From an uncultured Bacteroidota bacterium (GTDB lineage: Bacteria; Bacteroidota; Bacteroidia; Bacteroidales; P3): DNA of 64,000 nucleotides. Within the stretch, counting starts at the first letter, position 1. The number at the start of each line of letters is the position of its first letter. Of the stretch, positions 43,190 to 53,230 are shown piece by piece. Position numbers and translations under genes: made by a program. Below the pieces are notes generated by a model, which saw only the letters and a list, made by a program, of their open reading frames with translations, searched no databases and was not told the DNA's origin. The stretch spans positions 29,541 through 93,540 of the forward strand of contig CACWPQ010000013.1 of NCBI GenBank assembly GCA_902762805.1, in the 5' to 3' direction.

Positions 43190-43993
43190 ATGAAAAAGGT
43201 GATTTTTGTCGCTACAATCGCTGCAGTGTGCTTGCTGACAGCGAGTTGTGGTGGATTTAATAAGATGCTCAACAGCAACGATTACGAGGCGAAGTATGCC
43301 GCGGCGATGAAATATTACAACGAGAACAGTTTCTCGCGCGCGTCGCAGCTGTTCGAGAACCTGACGATGTACTACCGCGGCAAGGACCACGCGGAGAACA
43401 TCGCGTGGTACTACGCCCAGTCGCTGCGCAAGAGCGGCGACAACTACACGGCGGCCTACCAGTACAAGCGCTTCGCGCGCCAGTTTCCCTACAGCAACAA
43501 GCTGGAGGAGGCGCTGTTCTATTCGGCCTACTGTGCCTATGTGGACTCGCCGGACTACGGGCTGGACCAGTCGATGACCAAGGGTGCCATCGAGGAGTTT
43601 GAGATGTTTGCCGAGCGCTACCCCCGCAGCACGCGCCTGCCGGAGGTGAACAAGTGTCTCGACGAGCTGCGCGGCAAGCTGACGAAGAAGGACTACGAGA
43701 TAGCCTATGGCTACTACTATATCGAGGAATACCGCGCGGCATATGAGTCGTTCAAGCAGTTCCTCAACCTCTACCCCGATGCGCCGCAGCGCGAGGAGGC
43801 GATGTTCTATATGCTCGACGCCAGCTTTAAGTATGCCATGAACAGCCGCGAGGACAAGAAGTACGAGCGGTTGCAGCAGGTGGTGAACGACTTCGAGCGC
43901 TTCAGCAGCAGTTTCGCCGACTCGAAGCGCATGTCCCAGGCGCAGACCATCTACACCAAGACACGGGCTGAGATGGCGAAGATGGGGAAGTGA
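43190..43993 (+). CDS. bamD: Outer-membrane assembly lipoprotein BamD
   Basis: 267 residues. Lipobox VCLLTASCGG, then TPR pairs (YYNENSFSRASQLFENL, AYQYKRFARQFPYS, AYESFKQFLNLYP). The family partner of BamA in beta-barrel insertion. Gene order bamD-omega-coaBC is the common Bacteroidales arrangement, which supports the call. The stop codon starts a GAATTGA repeat. Confidence 0.9.
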   Translation: MKKVIFVATIAAVCLLTASCGGFNKMLNSNDYEAKYAAAMKYYNENSFSRASQLFENLTMYYRGKDHAENIAWYYAQSLRKSGDNYTAAYQYKRFARQFPYSNKLEEALFYSAYCAYVDSPDYGLDQSMTKGAIEEFEMFAERYPRSTRLPEVNKCLDELRGKLTKKDYEIAYGYYYIEEYRAAYESFKQFLNLYPDAPQREEAMFYMLDASFKYAMNSREDKKYERLQQVVNDFERFSSSFADSKRMSQAQTIYTKTRAEMAKMGK

Positions 43994-44031
43994 AATTGAG
44001 AATTGAAAATTGAAAGTTAAAAATTGAAAAT
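43991..44031. repeat. Short tandem repeat, GAATTGA-type
   Basis: AAATTGA GAATTGA AAATTGA AAGTTAA AAATTGA: heptamers from the bamD stop almost to the next start. Confidence 0.85.
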
Positions 44032-44039
44032 ATTTTTCC

Positions 44040-44372
44040 ATGGAAGAGAAGAAAAAGAAAATTTCGAACACTACCATCACCCGCAACACGGGTGAGTTCA
44101 GCCAGATGACCGACAACATCTACGAGACCGTGGCCATGCTCAGCAAGCGCGCCAACCAGATTGCGCAGGAAGAGAAACGTGCGCTGCACGACAAGATCGA
44201 CGACTTCCGCTCGGGCAACGACGCGATGGACGAGATGTTCGAGAACCGCGAGCAGATCGAGATTGTGCGCCGCTTCGAGCGCCAGCCCAAACCCACGCTG
44301 GAGGCCACCGAGGAATACCTCGACGGGCAGATCTACTACCGCAACCCCGTCAAGGAGGCGAAGGCGAAGTAA
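44040..44372 (+). CDS. rpoZ: RNA polymerase omega-like subunit (Bacteroidota type)
   Basis: 110 residues. ITRNTGEFSQMTDNIYETVAMLSKRANQIAQ is the Bacteroidota omega/Rpb6-like core (blocks ITRNTGEF and ETVAMLSKRANQIA). The family stabilises the RNA polymerase beta' subunit. Its place between bamD and coaBC matches related genomes. coaBC follows after 6 bp. Confidence 0.8.
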   Translation: MEEKKKKISNTTITRNTGEFSQMTDNIYETVAMLSKRANQIAQEEKRALHDKIDDFRSGNDAMDEMFENREQIEIVRRFERQPKPTLEATEEYLDGQIYYRNPVKEAKAK

Positions 44373-44378
44373 AAGAAG

Positions 44379-45620
44379 ATGAGAATTGTCGTTGGAATCA
44401 CGGGTGGCATTGCGGCCTACAAGGTGCCGGAGCTGGTGCGCCTGCTGGTGAAGGCCGGCCACGAGGTGCGCTGCGCCGCCACGGAGCATGCGCTGCAGTT
44501 CGTCACGCGCCCCACGCTGGAGACGGTGAGCGGCGCGCCGCTCTACTGCGACCTCTTTGCCTCGGGCGGCACCGAGCACATCTCGCTCAAAGACTGGGGC
44601 GAGCTGCTGGTGGTGGCGCCGGCCACGGCCAACATCATCGGCAAGGTGGCCGCGGGCGTGGCCGACGACGCATTGAGCACCCTGCTGCTGGCCTTCTCGG
44701 CGAAGCCCGTCGTCATGGCGCCGGCCATGAACAGCGACATGTGGGCGCACCCCGCCGTGCAGCGCAACCTGACGACGCTGCGGGGGTGGGGGATAGGCAT
44801 TGTGGGCCCTGCCGAGGGCGAGCTGGCCTGCGGCGTGAGCGGCACGGGCCGCATGGCGGAGCCTGGCGCAATCACCGAGGCGATTGCAAATTTTGAATTT
44901 GGAAAAACGAATTTTGAAGAAAAAGAGTCAACAAATTCAAGATTCAGAATTCAAAATTCAAAATTGGCCGGCCAAAGATGGCTGGTCACCGCAGGACCCA
45001 CCTACGAGAAAATCGACGCCGTGCGCTTCATCGGCAACTACTCCAGCGGCAAGATGGGCTTCGCCCTGGCCGAGGCGTTGGCCGAGGCTGGCGCCGAGGT
45101 GGAGCTGGTGAGCGGACCCACGCATCTTGACATATCAACGTGTCAACATATCAACGTTCACCGTGTCGAGAGCGCCCGCGAGATGTATGCCGCCGCCACC
45201 GAGGTCTTCCCCGCCTGTCAGGGGGCCATCCTCTCGGCCGCCGTGGCCGACTACCGCTCCGCCGAGCAGGCCGACCACAAGCTGAAGAAGCAGGGAGACG
45301 AGGGCATGACCCTCCGCCTGGTGCAGAATCCCGACATCCTGGCCACCCTCGGCACCATGAAGCGCGACGGGCAGCGCCTCGTAGGCTTCGCGCTGGAGAC
45401 CGACAACGAACTGCAGAACGCCGAAGGCAAGCTGCGCCGCAAGAACCTGGACTTTATCGTCATGAACTCGCTGCGCGATGCCGGCGCCGGCTTCGGTGTC
45501 GACACCAACAAGGTGACCATCCTCGGCGCCGACGGCAGCCGCAAGGAGAGCCCGCTGATGACAAAAACGGAGATAGCCCGACTGATAGTCAACACAGTAG
45601 CACTGACAGACACCCTATGA
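44379..45620 (+). CDS. coaBC: Phosphopantothenoylcysteine decarboxylase / phosphopantothenate-cysteine ligase
   Basis: 413 residues. CoaC half: GITGGIAAYK, APATANIIGK, and PAMNSDMW; CoaB half: AGPTYEKIDAVRFI, NYSSGKMG, AAVADYRS, NPDILATLG. Two steps of coenzyme A synthesis. Repeat patches fall in the linker between halves (residues about 168-197) and in a CoaB loop after LVSGPTH (about 249-260), where other CoaBC proteins have a short Pro-rich loop. ATGA overlap with the transglycosylase. Confidence 0.95.
   Translation: MRIVVGITGGIAAYKVPELVRLLVKAGHEVRCAATEHALQFVTRPTLETVSGAPLYCDLFASGGTEHISLKDWGELLVVAPATANIIGKVAAGVADDALSTLLLAFSAKPVVMAPAMNSDMWAHPAVQRNLTTLRGWGIGIVGPAEGELACGVSGTGRMAEPGAITEAIANFEFGKTNFEEKESTNSRFRIQNSKLAGQRWLVTAGPTYEKIDAVRFIGNYSSGKMGFALAEALAEAGAEVELVSGPTHLDISTCQHINVHRVESAREMYAAATEVFPACQGAILSAAVADYRSAEQADHKLKKQGDEGMTLRLVQNPDILATLGTMKRDGQRLVGFALETDNELQNAEGKLRRKNLDFIVMNSLRDAGAGFGVDTNKVTILGADGSRKESPLMTKTEIARLIVNTVALTDTL
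44885..44966. repeat. Tandem repeat patches in the coaBC linker (TTTTGAA / ATTCAAA)
   Basis: AATTTTGAATTTGG and AATTTTGAAG, then ATTCAAG ATTCAGA ATTCAAA ATTCAAA. AT-rich island of about 80 bp in a GC-rich gene; net length keeps the frame. Confidence 0.8.
45126..45160. repeat. 8-bp tandem repeat in coaBC (ACATATCA / ACGTGTCA)
   Basis: ACATATCA ACGTGTCA ACATATCA ACGTTCA, alternating octamers replacing a CoaB surface loop. Confidence 0.8.
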
Positions 45621-46591
45621 AAAAACTATCCATCATCGCCATCATACTGGCCTCTGTGGCGATTGCCGGCGAGGCCTTTATTTTTTCCACCCGCAAGGAG
45701 CGCGACGAGGAACTCCACACCCGCGCCATCCGCGCCGGCTACCACGTCTACGCCCCTCCGCTGCCGGACACGCTCTCCTTCGCCGGCCAGCGTGTGCCGA
45801 TGAACCTCTACTATGTGCGCGAAGGACTGGACCGCGAGCTGGTGAGCAACATGTACTTCCAGAGCAACACCCTCTTCTGCATCAAGCGGGCCGCGCGTGT
45901 CTTCCCCACCATCGAGCGCATCCTGCGCGAGGAAGGTGTGCCGCAGGACCTGAAGTACCTCTGCGTCATCGAGAGCAGCCTCCAGAACTCCACCTCGCCC
46001 GCCGGCGCGCAGGGCTACTGGCAGTTCATGAAGTCCACCGGCCAGCGCTACGGGCTGGAAATCAGTGACGAGGTGGATATGCGCAACGACCTCGAAGCCT
46101 CCACCCGCGCCGCCTGCAGCTACCTGAAAGAACTGCGCCGCAGGCTGGGCGGCTGGGCCGAAGCCGCGGCGGCCTACAACTGTGGCGAGAACGGCCTTGC
46201 CAAACGCCTCGAGAAGCAAGGGCAGAAGAGCTACTACGAGCTCTACCTCAACCGCGAAACCCAACGCTACGTATACCGCATCCTGGCCATGAAACTCATC
46301 ATGCAGCACCCGCAGGACTACGGCTACCATGTGCGCCGCTGCGACCTCTACCCCGAGCTGCCCTACAAGACCGTCACCCTCGGCGGGCAGAATGTGGACC
46401 TCTACCAGTTCGCCGCCAGCCATGGCACCACCTACAAACTGCTGCGCACGATGAACCCCTGGCTCACCACCGACACCCTCAAAAACAAAGCCAACAAGAG
46501 CTACACCGTGCGCATCCCCACGCAGAAAGGCACCGAATACAACACCATCGTCAAGGGGAAGCACGACACCTCCGTTATCGAGAGCATCTAA
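45617..46591 (+). CDS. Lytic transglycosylase (SLT/MltD-like)
   Basis: 324 residues. N-terminal membrane anchor ([18 protein letters not shown]). Catalytic SLT fold with Glu in [30 protein letters not shown] and [13 protein letters not shown] LysM-like region follows near 270-310 ([18 protein letters not shown]). Cleaves peptidoglycan glycan strands. Start overlaps the coaBC stop (ATGA). Confidence 0.85.
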   Translation: MKKLSIIAIILASVAIAGEAFIFSTRKERDEELHTRAIRAGYHVYAPPLPDTLSFAGQRVPMNLYYVREGLDRELVSNMYFQSNTLFCIKRAARVFPTIERILREEGVPQDLKYLCVIESSLQNSTSPAGAQGYWQFMKSTGQRYGLEISDEVDMRNDLEASTRAACSYLKELRRRLGGWAEAAAAYNCGENGLAKRLEKQGQKSYYELYLNRETQRYVYRILAMKLIMQHPQDYGYHVRRCDLYPELPYKTVTLGGQNVDLYQFAASHGTTYKLLRTMNPWLTTDTLKNKANKSYTVRIPTQKGTEYNTIVKGKHDTSVIESI

Positions 46592-46600
46592 CACAACACT

Positions 46601-49450
46601 ATGGACGACGAGAAAATAAAGATACTAGGCGCGCGCGAGCACAACCTGCAAAATGTGGACCTCGAGATCCCGCGCGGCAAGCTGGTGGTATTCACCGGCT
46701 TGAGCGGCAGCGGCAAATCGAGTCTCGCCTTCGACACCATCCATGCCGAGGGCCAGCGCCGCTATATGGAGACCTTCTCCGCCTACGCGCGCAACTTTAT
46801 AGGCAATATGGAACGCCCGGACGTGGACCTCATCGAGGGCCTCAGCCCCGTCATCGCCATCGAGCAGAAAAGCACCAACAACAACCCCCGCTCCACCGTC
46901 GGCACCCTGACCGACACCTACGACCTGCTGCGCCTCCTCTACGCCCGCATCGGCAAGGCCTACTCGCTGGCCACCGGCAAACCCATGGTGAAATACAGCG
47001 AAGAAAAAATCATCGACATCATCACCGCCGACTATGGCAACCGCGACATCACCATCCTCGCCTCGCTGGTGAAAGGGCGCAAGGGCCACTACCGCGACCT
47101 CTTCGAGCAGGTGGCCAAGAAGGGCTTCCTGCGCGTGAGGGTCGACGGCGAGGTGAAGGAAATCACCTACAAGATGCAGGTGGACCGCTACAAGGTGCAC
47201 GACATCGAGCTCGTGGTGGACCGCCTGCGGGCCGACCGCAGCCCCGACCGCCTGCGCGAGGCCGTCAAGGTGGCCTTCCGCCAGGGCAAGGGCATCCTCA
47301 TGGTGCTGGCAGCCGACGACGGGTCGGTGCGCTACCTCAGCCGCATGCTCATGGACCCCGACAGCGGCCTCTCCTATCCCGAACCCGAACCCAATACCTT
47401 CTCCTTCAACTCGCCCTATGGCGCCTGCCCCCACTGCAACGGCCTGGGCGAGGTGGCGCAGATTGACATGCAGAAGCTCATCCCCAACCCCAAGCGCAGC
47501 CTCCGCGACGGCGCCATCGAGGTGATGGGCAAGTACTCGCCCACCAACTACGTCTATCGCAAAGTGGAACTCATGGGCCGCCACTACGGCTTCACCCTCG
47601 ACACCCCCGTGGCCGACCTCAGCGACGAGGCGCTCAACGCCATCCTCTACGGCAGCAACCACTTCACCGCCATCGAAGACCCCGAGGACCCGGGCTTCCT
47701 CGGCGAGTTCCCTGGCATTGTCACCTATATGTCCAACCTGGCCCTCGACGACACCTCGTCGAGCCTGCAGAAGTGGGTGGCCAGCTTCATGAACACCGTC
47801 CCCTGCCCCGAATGCCACGGCCACCGCCTCAAGCCCGAAAGCCTGGCCTTCCGCATCCTCGACAAGAACATCGGCCAGCTGGCCGACATGGACCTGTTGG
47901 AACTGCACGAGTGGCTGCAAGCCCTCGAACCCCAGCTCGACAAGCGCGATGCCACCATCGCCCACGAGGTGCTCGTCGAGGTGCTGAAGCGCATCTCCTT
48001 CCTGCTCGACGTGGGCGTGGGCTACCTCAGCATGAACCGCAGCGCCAAGAGCCTCTCCGGCGGCGAGGCGCAGCGCATACGCCTGGCCACCCAGATAGGC
48101 TCCCAGCTGGTCAATGTGCTCTATATCCTCGACGAGCCCTCCATCGGCCTCCATCAGCGCGACAATCAGCGGCTTATCGAAAGCCTCAAGCGGCTGCGCG
48201 ACCTCGGCAACTCGGTCATCGTCGTCGAGCACGACCGCGACATGATGCTCGCCTCCGACTTCCTGGTCGACATCGGCCCCGGCGCCGGCGTGCATGGCGG
48301 CAAGGTGCTTTTTGCAGGAAATCCTAGAGATTCTAGAAAATCTAGAGATTCTAGAAATTCTAGTTTAACTCTGGATTATCTGGAAAGAAAAAAAGACATC
48401 GCGCTGCCAGAGCGGAGAACCGTCGAAGGCCGCCAGCACCTGCTGTTGAAGGGTGCCACGGGCAACAACCTCCGCGGTGTCGACCTCGACCTCCCGCTCG
48501 GCATGCTCGTCTGCGTCACCGGCGTCAGCGGCAGCGGCAAGTCCACCCTCATCAACGACACCCTCCAGCCCATCCTCAGCCAGCATTTCTACCATTCGCT
48601 GCGCGCCCCGCTGCCCTACCAGAGCATCGACGGCATCGACCTCATCGACAAGGTGATACAAATCGACCAGTCGCCCATCGGGCGCACCCCGCGCTCCAAT
48701 CCCGCCACCTATGCCGGCTTCTTCGACGACATCCGCCGCCTCTTCGCCGACCTCCCCTCGGCCCGCATCCGCGGCTACAAGCCCGGTCGCTTCAGCTTCA
48801 ACGTCAGCGGTGGCCGCTGCGAGCACTGCAAGGGCGCCGGCCTGCGCACCATCGAGATGAACTTCCTGCCCGACGTCTACGTGCAGTGCGAGATGTGCGG
48901 CGGCAAGCGCTACAACCGCGAGACCCTCGAGATACGATACAAAGGCAAGTCCATCGCCGACGTGCTCGACATGACCGTCAACGAGGCCGTCGAATTCTTC
49001 GACGCCATGCCCAAGCTGCGACGCAAACTGCAGACCCTGAAGGATGTAGGTCTCGGCTATATCACCCTCGGGCAGCAGTCCACCACCCTCAGTGGCGGCG
49101 AAGCCCAGCGCGTCAAACTCGCCACCGAGCTCAGCCGCACCGACACCGGCCGCACGCTCTACATCCTCGACGAACCCACCACTGGCCTCCACTTCGAGGA
49201 CATCCGCGTGCTGCTCGACGTGCTGCAAAAGCTCGTCGACAAGGGCAACAGCGTCCTCATCATCGAGCACAACATGGACGTCATCAAGGTGGCCGACTGG
49301 GTCATCGACCTCGGCTCCGACGGTGGCCGCGCCGGCGGTCAAATCGTCTTCGCCGGCACCCCCGAGCAGCTCGCCAAGCAGAAAAACAGCTTCACCGGCC
49401 AGTATCTCGCCGAGGAACTCGCCGCCATGAAATCCGCACGCAAGAAATAA
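46601..49450 (+). CDS. uvrA: Excinuclease ABC subunit A
   Basis: 949 residues. Damage recognition ATPase of nucleotide excision repair. Two Walker A motifs ([18 protein letters not shown]), two signatures ([24 protein letters not shown]) and zinc-binding [35 protein letters not shown]. Between GKVLFAGNP and LPERR, where relatives have a TGxYL-type segment, a 9-bp repeat encodes [12 protein letters not shown] (about 572-588). All catalytic parts are intact. Confidence 0.95.
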   Translation: MDDEKIKILGAREHNLQNVDLEIPRGKLVVFTGLSGSGKSSLAFDTIHAEGQRRYMETFSAYARNFIGNMERPDVDLIEGLSPVIAIEQKSTNNNPRSTVGTLTDTYDLLRLLYARIGKAYSLATGKPMVKYSEEKIIDIITADYGNRDITILASLVKGRKGHYRDLFEQVAKKGFLRVRVDGEVKEITYKMQVDRYKVHDIELVVDRLRADRSPDRLREAVKVAFRQGKGILMVLAADDGSVRYLSRMLMDPDSGLSYPEPEPNTFSFNSPYGACPHCNGLGEVAQIDMQKLIPNPKRSLRDGAIEVMGKYSPTNYVYRKVELMGRHYGFTLDTPVADLSDEALNAILYGSNHFTAIEDPEDPGFLGEFPGIVTYMSNLALDDTSSSLQKWVASFMNTVPCPECHGHRLKPESLAFRILDKNIGQLADMDLLELHEWLQALEPQLDKRDATIAHEVLVEVLKRISFLLDVGVGYLSMNRSAKSLSGGEAQRIRLATQIGSQLVNVLYILDEPSIGLHQRDNQRLIESLKRLRDLGNSVIVVEHDRDMMLASDFLVDIGPGAGVHGGKVLFAGNPRDSRKSRDSRNSSLTLDYLERKKDIALPERRTVEGRQHLLLKGATGNNLRGVDLDLPLGMLVCVTGVSGSGKSTLINDTLQPILSQHFYHSLRAPLPYQSIDGIDLIDKVIQIDQSPIGRTPRSNPATYAGFFDDIRRLFADLPSARIRGYKPGRFSFNVSGGRCEHCKGAGLRTIEMNFLPDVYVQCEMCGGKRYNRETLEIRYKGKSIADVLDMTVNEAVEFFDAMPKLRRKLQTLKDVGLGYITLGQQSTTLSGGEAQRVKLATELSRTDTGRTLYILDEPTTGLHFEDIRVLLDVLQKLVDKGNSVLIIEHNMDVIKVADWVIDLGSDGGRAGGQIVFAGTPEQLAKQKNSFTGQYLAEELAAMKSARKK
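48318..48363. repeat. 9-bp tandem repeat in uvrA (GATTCTAGA-type)
   Basis: GAGATTCTA GAAAATCTA GAGATTCTA GAAATTCTA: four nonamers, in frame, at the junction of the two ATPase halves of UvrA. Confidence 0.85.
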
Positions 49451-49453
49451 AAT

Positions 49454-49484
49454 TTTGCCAATTCATTTTTTATTCTTATCTTTG
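49454..49484 (+). promoter_or_regulatory. Promoter TTTG-N19-TATCTTTG
   Basis: TTTG 49454-49457 and TATCTTTG 49477-49484 right after uvrA, 21 bp before the barrel-protein ATG. Confidence 0.75.
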
Positions 49485-49505
49485 CAGTCAAAATAAGAAT
49501 AGAAA

Positions 49506-51944
49506 ATGAAGAGAACACTGACCTTCCTGCTCCTTGTCGCAGCCGTGCTCGGCGCGCAGGCCCAACAGACCGTTAGCGGCACCCTCCAAGGAGGCGACCA
49601 GCGCCCGCTGCCCTACGCCAACATCGCCCTGATGCGCCAGGCCGACAGCACCTTCCTCCGCGGCACCACCAGCGACGACCGCGGCCGCTTCTCCCTCCAG
49701 GCCGACACCTTCGCCACCTTCCTCCGCATCTCCGCCATCGGCTATGAGACCCTCTTCGTCCCCGTCGCCGACAGCACCGGCGCCCAGGCCCTCAACCTCG
49801 GCATCCTGCGTCTGCGCGAGGGCGCCACCACGCTCGACGAGGTGAGCGTCACCGCCGCCAAGCCCATGTACTCGGTCGACGGCGAGAAGACGCTCTACAA
49901 CGTCAGCGAAGACCCCAGCGTGCAGACCGGCACCGCCAGCGACGCCCTTCAGAATGCCCCCGGCGTGCAGGTCGACGTGCAGGGCAACATCACCCTCGAC
50001 GGCCAGTCGGTCACCGTCTGGATCAACGACCGCCCCTCCCACCTCTCGGGCGAAAGCCTCCGCCAGTACATCAAGCAGCTGCCGGCCAACAGCATCTCCT
50101 CCATCGAGGTCATCAAGAACCCCTCCGCCAAGTACGGTGGCGGCGGCCCCGTGATCAACATCAAGACCGACCAGAAGGTCCTGCGCAACTCCTATGTCAG
50201 CTTCGGCGCCAACGGCTCGTCCGAGCCCTCGCTCGTCCCCTGGCTCTCCTACGTCTATTCCAACGAGAAGTTCCGCATCAGCGCCTACCTCAACTACCGC
50301 CGCAGCACCTACGAGTCCTCCTCGCGCCATGAGGGCACCATGCTCGACAGCATCGGCGACCTCGCCCGCCAGTGGAGCTCCACCAGCACGGGCGAAAACA
50401 CCGGCAACAGCTTCAACGCCAACCTCAACTTCAGCTACGAGTTCGACACCATGAACAGCCTCTCCGGCTGGTTCTACACCTACCCCCACTGGGGCAGCAG
50501 ACGCAGCGACGGCCGCAACGTGCGCACCGACTACATCGGCGGCGCGGCCCACGACTACAGCTACACCTCGCACAGCGACTCCGACGACCGCAACGGCGGA
50601 GGTGGCGGCGGCATGTGGTTCCAGCACAAGTTCGACAACGAAGGGCACCAGCTCTCGGCCAGCCTCAACGGCCACTGGTTCGCCTTCGGGGGCGGCGCCT
50701 CGCGCTTCGAGCACTACGACGCCCAGCCGCGCCTCAGTTTCGACGAGCGCACCGACGGCGCCTACCTCTCCGGCTCGGGCAGCATCGGTGTCGACTACTC
50801 GCTCCCCTACAGCGAGCAGGGCGAGGTGGAGGCCGGCATCGGCTTCGGCTTCTCCGCCGGCCACGACTACGACCTGCGCGACACCCTCGACGCCGCCGGC
50901 AACTACCGCCGCGACCTGCTGCGGTCCGACTCCTCGCGCACCGCCTCGCAGGAGGTCGGCGCCTACCTCTCCTGGCGCCGCAAGTGGGGCAACTTCACCC
51001 TCAAAGTCGGCTCGCGCCTCCACTTCGAGCACGACGCCATCAGCCACCTCACCGCGCCCGACTGCGACACCGCCGTCAACCAACTCTCCCTCCGCCCCTC
51101 CCTCCACCTCAGCTACCGCACCGAGAGCATGCACACCTTCTCCCTCGGCTACTCCATCAACACCTCCCACCCCTCCGCCTCCAGCCTCTCGCGCTACATC
51201 TCCTACTCCACCGACAGCTACTCCACCGGCAACCCACTCCTCGAAGCCTCCTACACCCACAACCTCAACGCCGACTGGAACAAATACTTCGCCAGCCTCG
51301 GCTCCATCGGCGCCAGCGCCACCTTCCGCGCCAACCTGAACGAGCGCAACACCATCAGCGACCCCCAGTGGAGCGACTTCTTCGGCCGCTACGTCCCCGT
51401 CTCCATGCCACACAATGCCAGCGACAGCCGCCGCTTCGACTTCAACGTCAACGCCATGCTTCGCCCCACCGCCTTCCTCAACATACGCCTCAGCCCCAGC
51501 CTGACCGACAGCTGGTACCGCGTCATGGTCCGCCCGGGCGCCTGGGTCGAAGACCACCGCACCTCCTGGGGCATCAGCGGCCGCGTGTGGGCCAAACTCT
51601 GGAACCGCCTCGAAGTCTTCGTCTCCGGACGCTACCGCAGCCGCGGCCACGGCTGGTCCGTCCTCGACATCAGCGAGCCCTACAAAAGCCTCGACCTCGG
51701 CCTCAGCGCCGACTTCTTCGACCGCCGCCTCTCGCTCTACCTCAACGTCGACGACATCTTCGACTGGAACGAGTGGGGCTCCTCATCCATCAACCCCTAC
51801 TACACCTCCTCCAGCATCTCCAAGTACACCTCCCGCTACGTCACCTTCGGCCTCACACTCCGCTTCGGCAAAATGGAACTCGCCGACCGCTCCCGCGAAG
51901 GCATCCAGTCCGGCGGCGGCCACTCCGCCCAGGGGGCGCATTGA
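49506..51944 (+). CDS. TonB-receptor-like outer-membrane beta-barrel protein
   Basis: 812 residues. Signal peptide ending LGAQAQ; carboxypeptidase-regulatory-like domain (QTVSGTLQGGDQRPLPYANI, about 20-105); plug-like region (ALQNAPGVQVDVQGNITLDG, SIEVIKNPSAKYGGGG); then a large barrel ending LTLRFGKMELADRSREG. Of the OMP_b-brl_3 type, often without a TonB box. The last seven residues (HSAQGAH) and stop overlap the end of the convergent DUF6266 gene by 162 bp, suggesting a lost original stop. Transport substrate unknown. Confidence 0.8.
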   Translation: MKRTLTFLLLVAAVLGAQAQQTVSGTLQGGDQRPLPYANIALMRQADSTFLRGTTSDDRGRFSLQADTFATFLRISAIGYETLFVPVADSTGAQALNLGILRLREGATTLDEVSVTAAKPMYSVDGEKTLYNVSEDPSVQTGTASDALQNAPGVQVDVQGNITLDGQSVTVWINDRPSHLSGESLRQYIKQLPANSISSIEVIKNPSAKYGGGGPVINIKTDQKVLRNSYVSFGANGSSEPSLVPWLSYVYSNEKFRISAYLNYRRSTYESSSRHEGTMLDSIGDLARQWSSTSTGENTGNSFNANLNFSYEFDTMNSLSGWFYTYPHWGSRRSDGRNVRTDYIGGAAHDYSYTSHSDSDDRNGGGGGGMWFQHKFDNEGHQLSASLNGHWFAFGGGASRFEHYDAQPRLSFDERTDGAYLSGSGSIGVDYSLPYSEQGEVEAGIGFGFSAGHDYDLRDTLDAAGNYRRDLLRSDSSRTASQEVGAYLSWRRKWGNFTLKVGSRLHFEHDAISHLTAPDCDTAVNQLSLRPSLHLSYRTESMHTFSLGYSINTSHPSASSLSRYISYSTDSYSTGNPLLEASYTHNLNADWNKYFASLGSIGASATFRANLNERNTISDPQWSDFFGRYVPVSMPHNASDSRRFDFNVNAMLRPTAFLNIRLSPSLTDSWYRVMVRPGAWVEDHRTSWGISGRVWAKLWNRLEVFVSGRYRSRGHGWSVLDISEPYKSLDLGLSADFFDRRLSLYLNVDDIFDWNEWGSSSINPYYTSSSISKYTSRYVTFGLTLRFGKMELADRSREGIQSGGGHSAQGAH

Positions 51945-52583
51945 CATCGCCACATACTGCGACCCGCTCACCCGCCCCTCGCCGTCCACCACGAAGCCCC
52001 ACATCCTGATATTTTGATGGTTCCAGCCCTCCGGCAGCTGCATCTGCATCCGCCCCTGGCGCCGCTCGGCAGGGTGGGAGAGGAGCCCCTCGCGCGTATC
52101 CGTATTATATATGTACACATACACCCTGTCGCTCCCTTTCGCACGCGTCATGCCGCCATTCTTCTCATAATCAACCCTCAACACACCACTCTCATCCACT
52201 CCGGCCCCGGTGAACCGCACCGGCGCCGCACTCCCCTCGGCAATCCTGATCCGCTCATAATCAACCTCCCTCCCTGTGGAGACGCCGCCTGACGCCTCCC
52301 TGCCGAAGCAACCCTTGTTCATCCTCACGAACGCATTCCCCTCCGTCATCTGCCACTGCGCCGCACGCTCCCGCAGCCCCAGCAGCAGCGCCTGACGCGC
52401 CGTCGCCGCAAACCGCACCATCCCCACAAACCAATCTCTCTCAGCCTGTTGCCTTTCGGTATTGGGGTAATTGATCTCCCTGCGGTAGGCACGCACCACC
52501 TGCTTCCCGCGCCACAGGTACCCCACTACGGTACCCACCTTGCCCCGGAACGGCCCGAGGATGCCCTGTTCTAATTTAGCCAT
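51783..52583 (-). CDS. DUF6266 protein (second copy), 3' end reads into antisense of the barrel gene
   Basis: 266 residues. MAKLEQGILGPFRGKVGTVV, WQMTEGNAFVRMNKGCFG and GFVVDGEGRVSGSQYVAMS match the copy at 42336. After about residue 213 (SMRPLGG) the sequence is only the reverse strand of the barrel gene (Ala/Gly/Glu-rich), so the natural end was probably near 51940 and its stop has been lost. Function unknown. Confidence 0.65.
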   Translation of the reverse strand: MAKLEQGILGPFRGKVGTVVGYLWRGKQVVRAYRREINYPNTERQQAERDWFVGMVRFAATARQALLLGLRERAAQWQMTEGNAFVRMNKGCFGREASGGVSTGREVDYERIRIAEGSAAPVRFTGAGVDESGVLRVDYEKNGGMTRAKGSDRVYVYIYNTDTREGLLSHPAERRQGRMQMQLPEGWNHQNIRMWGFVVDGEGRVSGSQYVAMSMRPLGGVAAAGLDAFAGAVGEFHFAEAECEAEGDVAGGVLGDAGGGVVGVDG

Positions 52584-52623
52584 TGTCTGTTCCTTTTTTT
52601 GTTCCCATCCTCCCCTCCGCCTC

Positions 52624-52730
52624 CCATTGAAGAAGAGGGGAAGAAGAGCATTGCAATAATATGTTTAATATCAACCAGTTGTATCCATGCAAAACTGGTC
52701 GTTTTTTCTGTTTTTTGTTCAAAAAATCAG
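52624..52730 (+). repeat. Interspersed about 105-bp repeat, copy 3 (diverged)
   Basis: GAAGAAGAGGGGAAGAAGAG, CATTGCAATAATATGTTTAA, ATCAACCAG, then GGTCGTTTTTTCTGTTTTTTG. The order of blocks matches the other copies, with lower identity. It fills the gap between the DUF6266 start and the mgtC stop. Confidence 0.6.
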
Positions 52731-53227
52731 TCTTCCACCCCGGTCTGCTCGTCGTGGAGGTCGTTCCTCTTTTGCTGCTGTTTGCGGCCGGAACGCTGCT
52801 TGATGTAGATTTCGATGCTCTTGAGGCCCCAGTTGATGAGGATGATGAAGCCCACGGCCACCAGCGCCTCGCGCCACATGCCGTAGCCGCAGAGGCTGCC
52901 CACAGCGGCCGAGCACCAGATGGTGGCCGCCGAGGAGAGGCCCTGGATGGTGATGCCGTTCTTCATGATGACCCCCGCCCCGAGGAAGCCGATGCCCGTG
53001 ACCACCTGCGAAAGGACGCGCAGGTTGTCGTTGTTGACCGGGCCGCCGGCCAGGCGGGCGTTCATGATGACGCTCTCGCTGATGAGGATGAAGATGCAGG
53101 CGCCGATGGCCACCAGCGAGTTGGTGGTCAGCCCGGCCTGCCGCTGGCGCAGCTCGCGCTGCGTGCCTATGATGATGCCGGCCACCAGGGCGCTGGCTAT
53201 GCGGAAGATGAATGTTTCGAGTGGCAT
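52727..53227 (-). CDS. MgtC/SapB family membrane protein
   Basis: 166 residues with four to five hydrophobic helices. LVAGIIIGTQRELRQRQAGL, GIGFLGAGVIMKNG and GLSSAATIWCSAAVGSLCG are the MgtC core. Family members affect magnesium homeostasis or membrane energetics; the exact role here is open. Last gene of the kinase-kdsB-trmB-yebC-rsmI operon, 3 bp after rsmI. Confidence 0.85.
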   Translation of the reverse strand: MPLETFIFRIASALVAGIIIGTQRELRQRQAGLTTNSLVAIGACIFILISESVIMNARLAGGPVNNDNLRVLSQVVTGIGFLGAGVIMKNGITIQGLSSAATIWCSAAVGSLCGYGMWREALVAVGFIILINWGLKSIEIYIKQRSGRKQQQKRNDLHDEQTGVED

Positions 53228-53230
53228 CTC

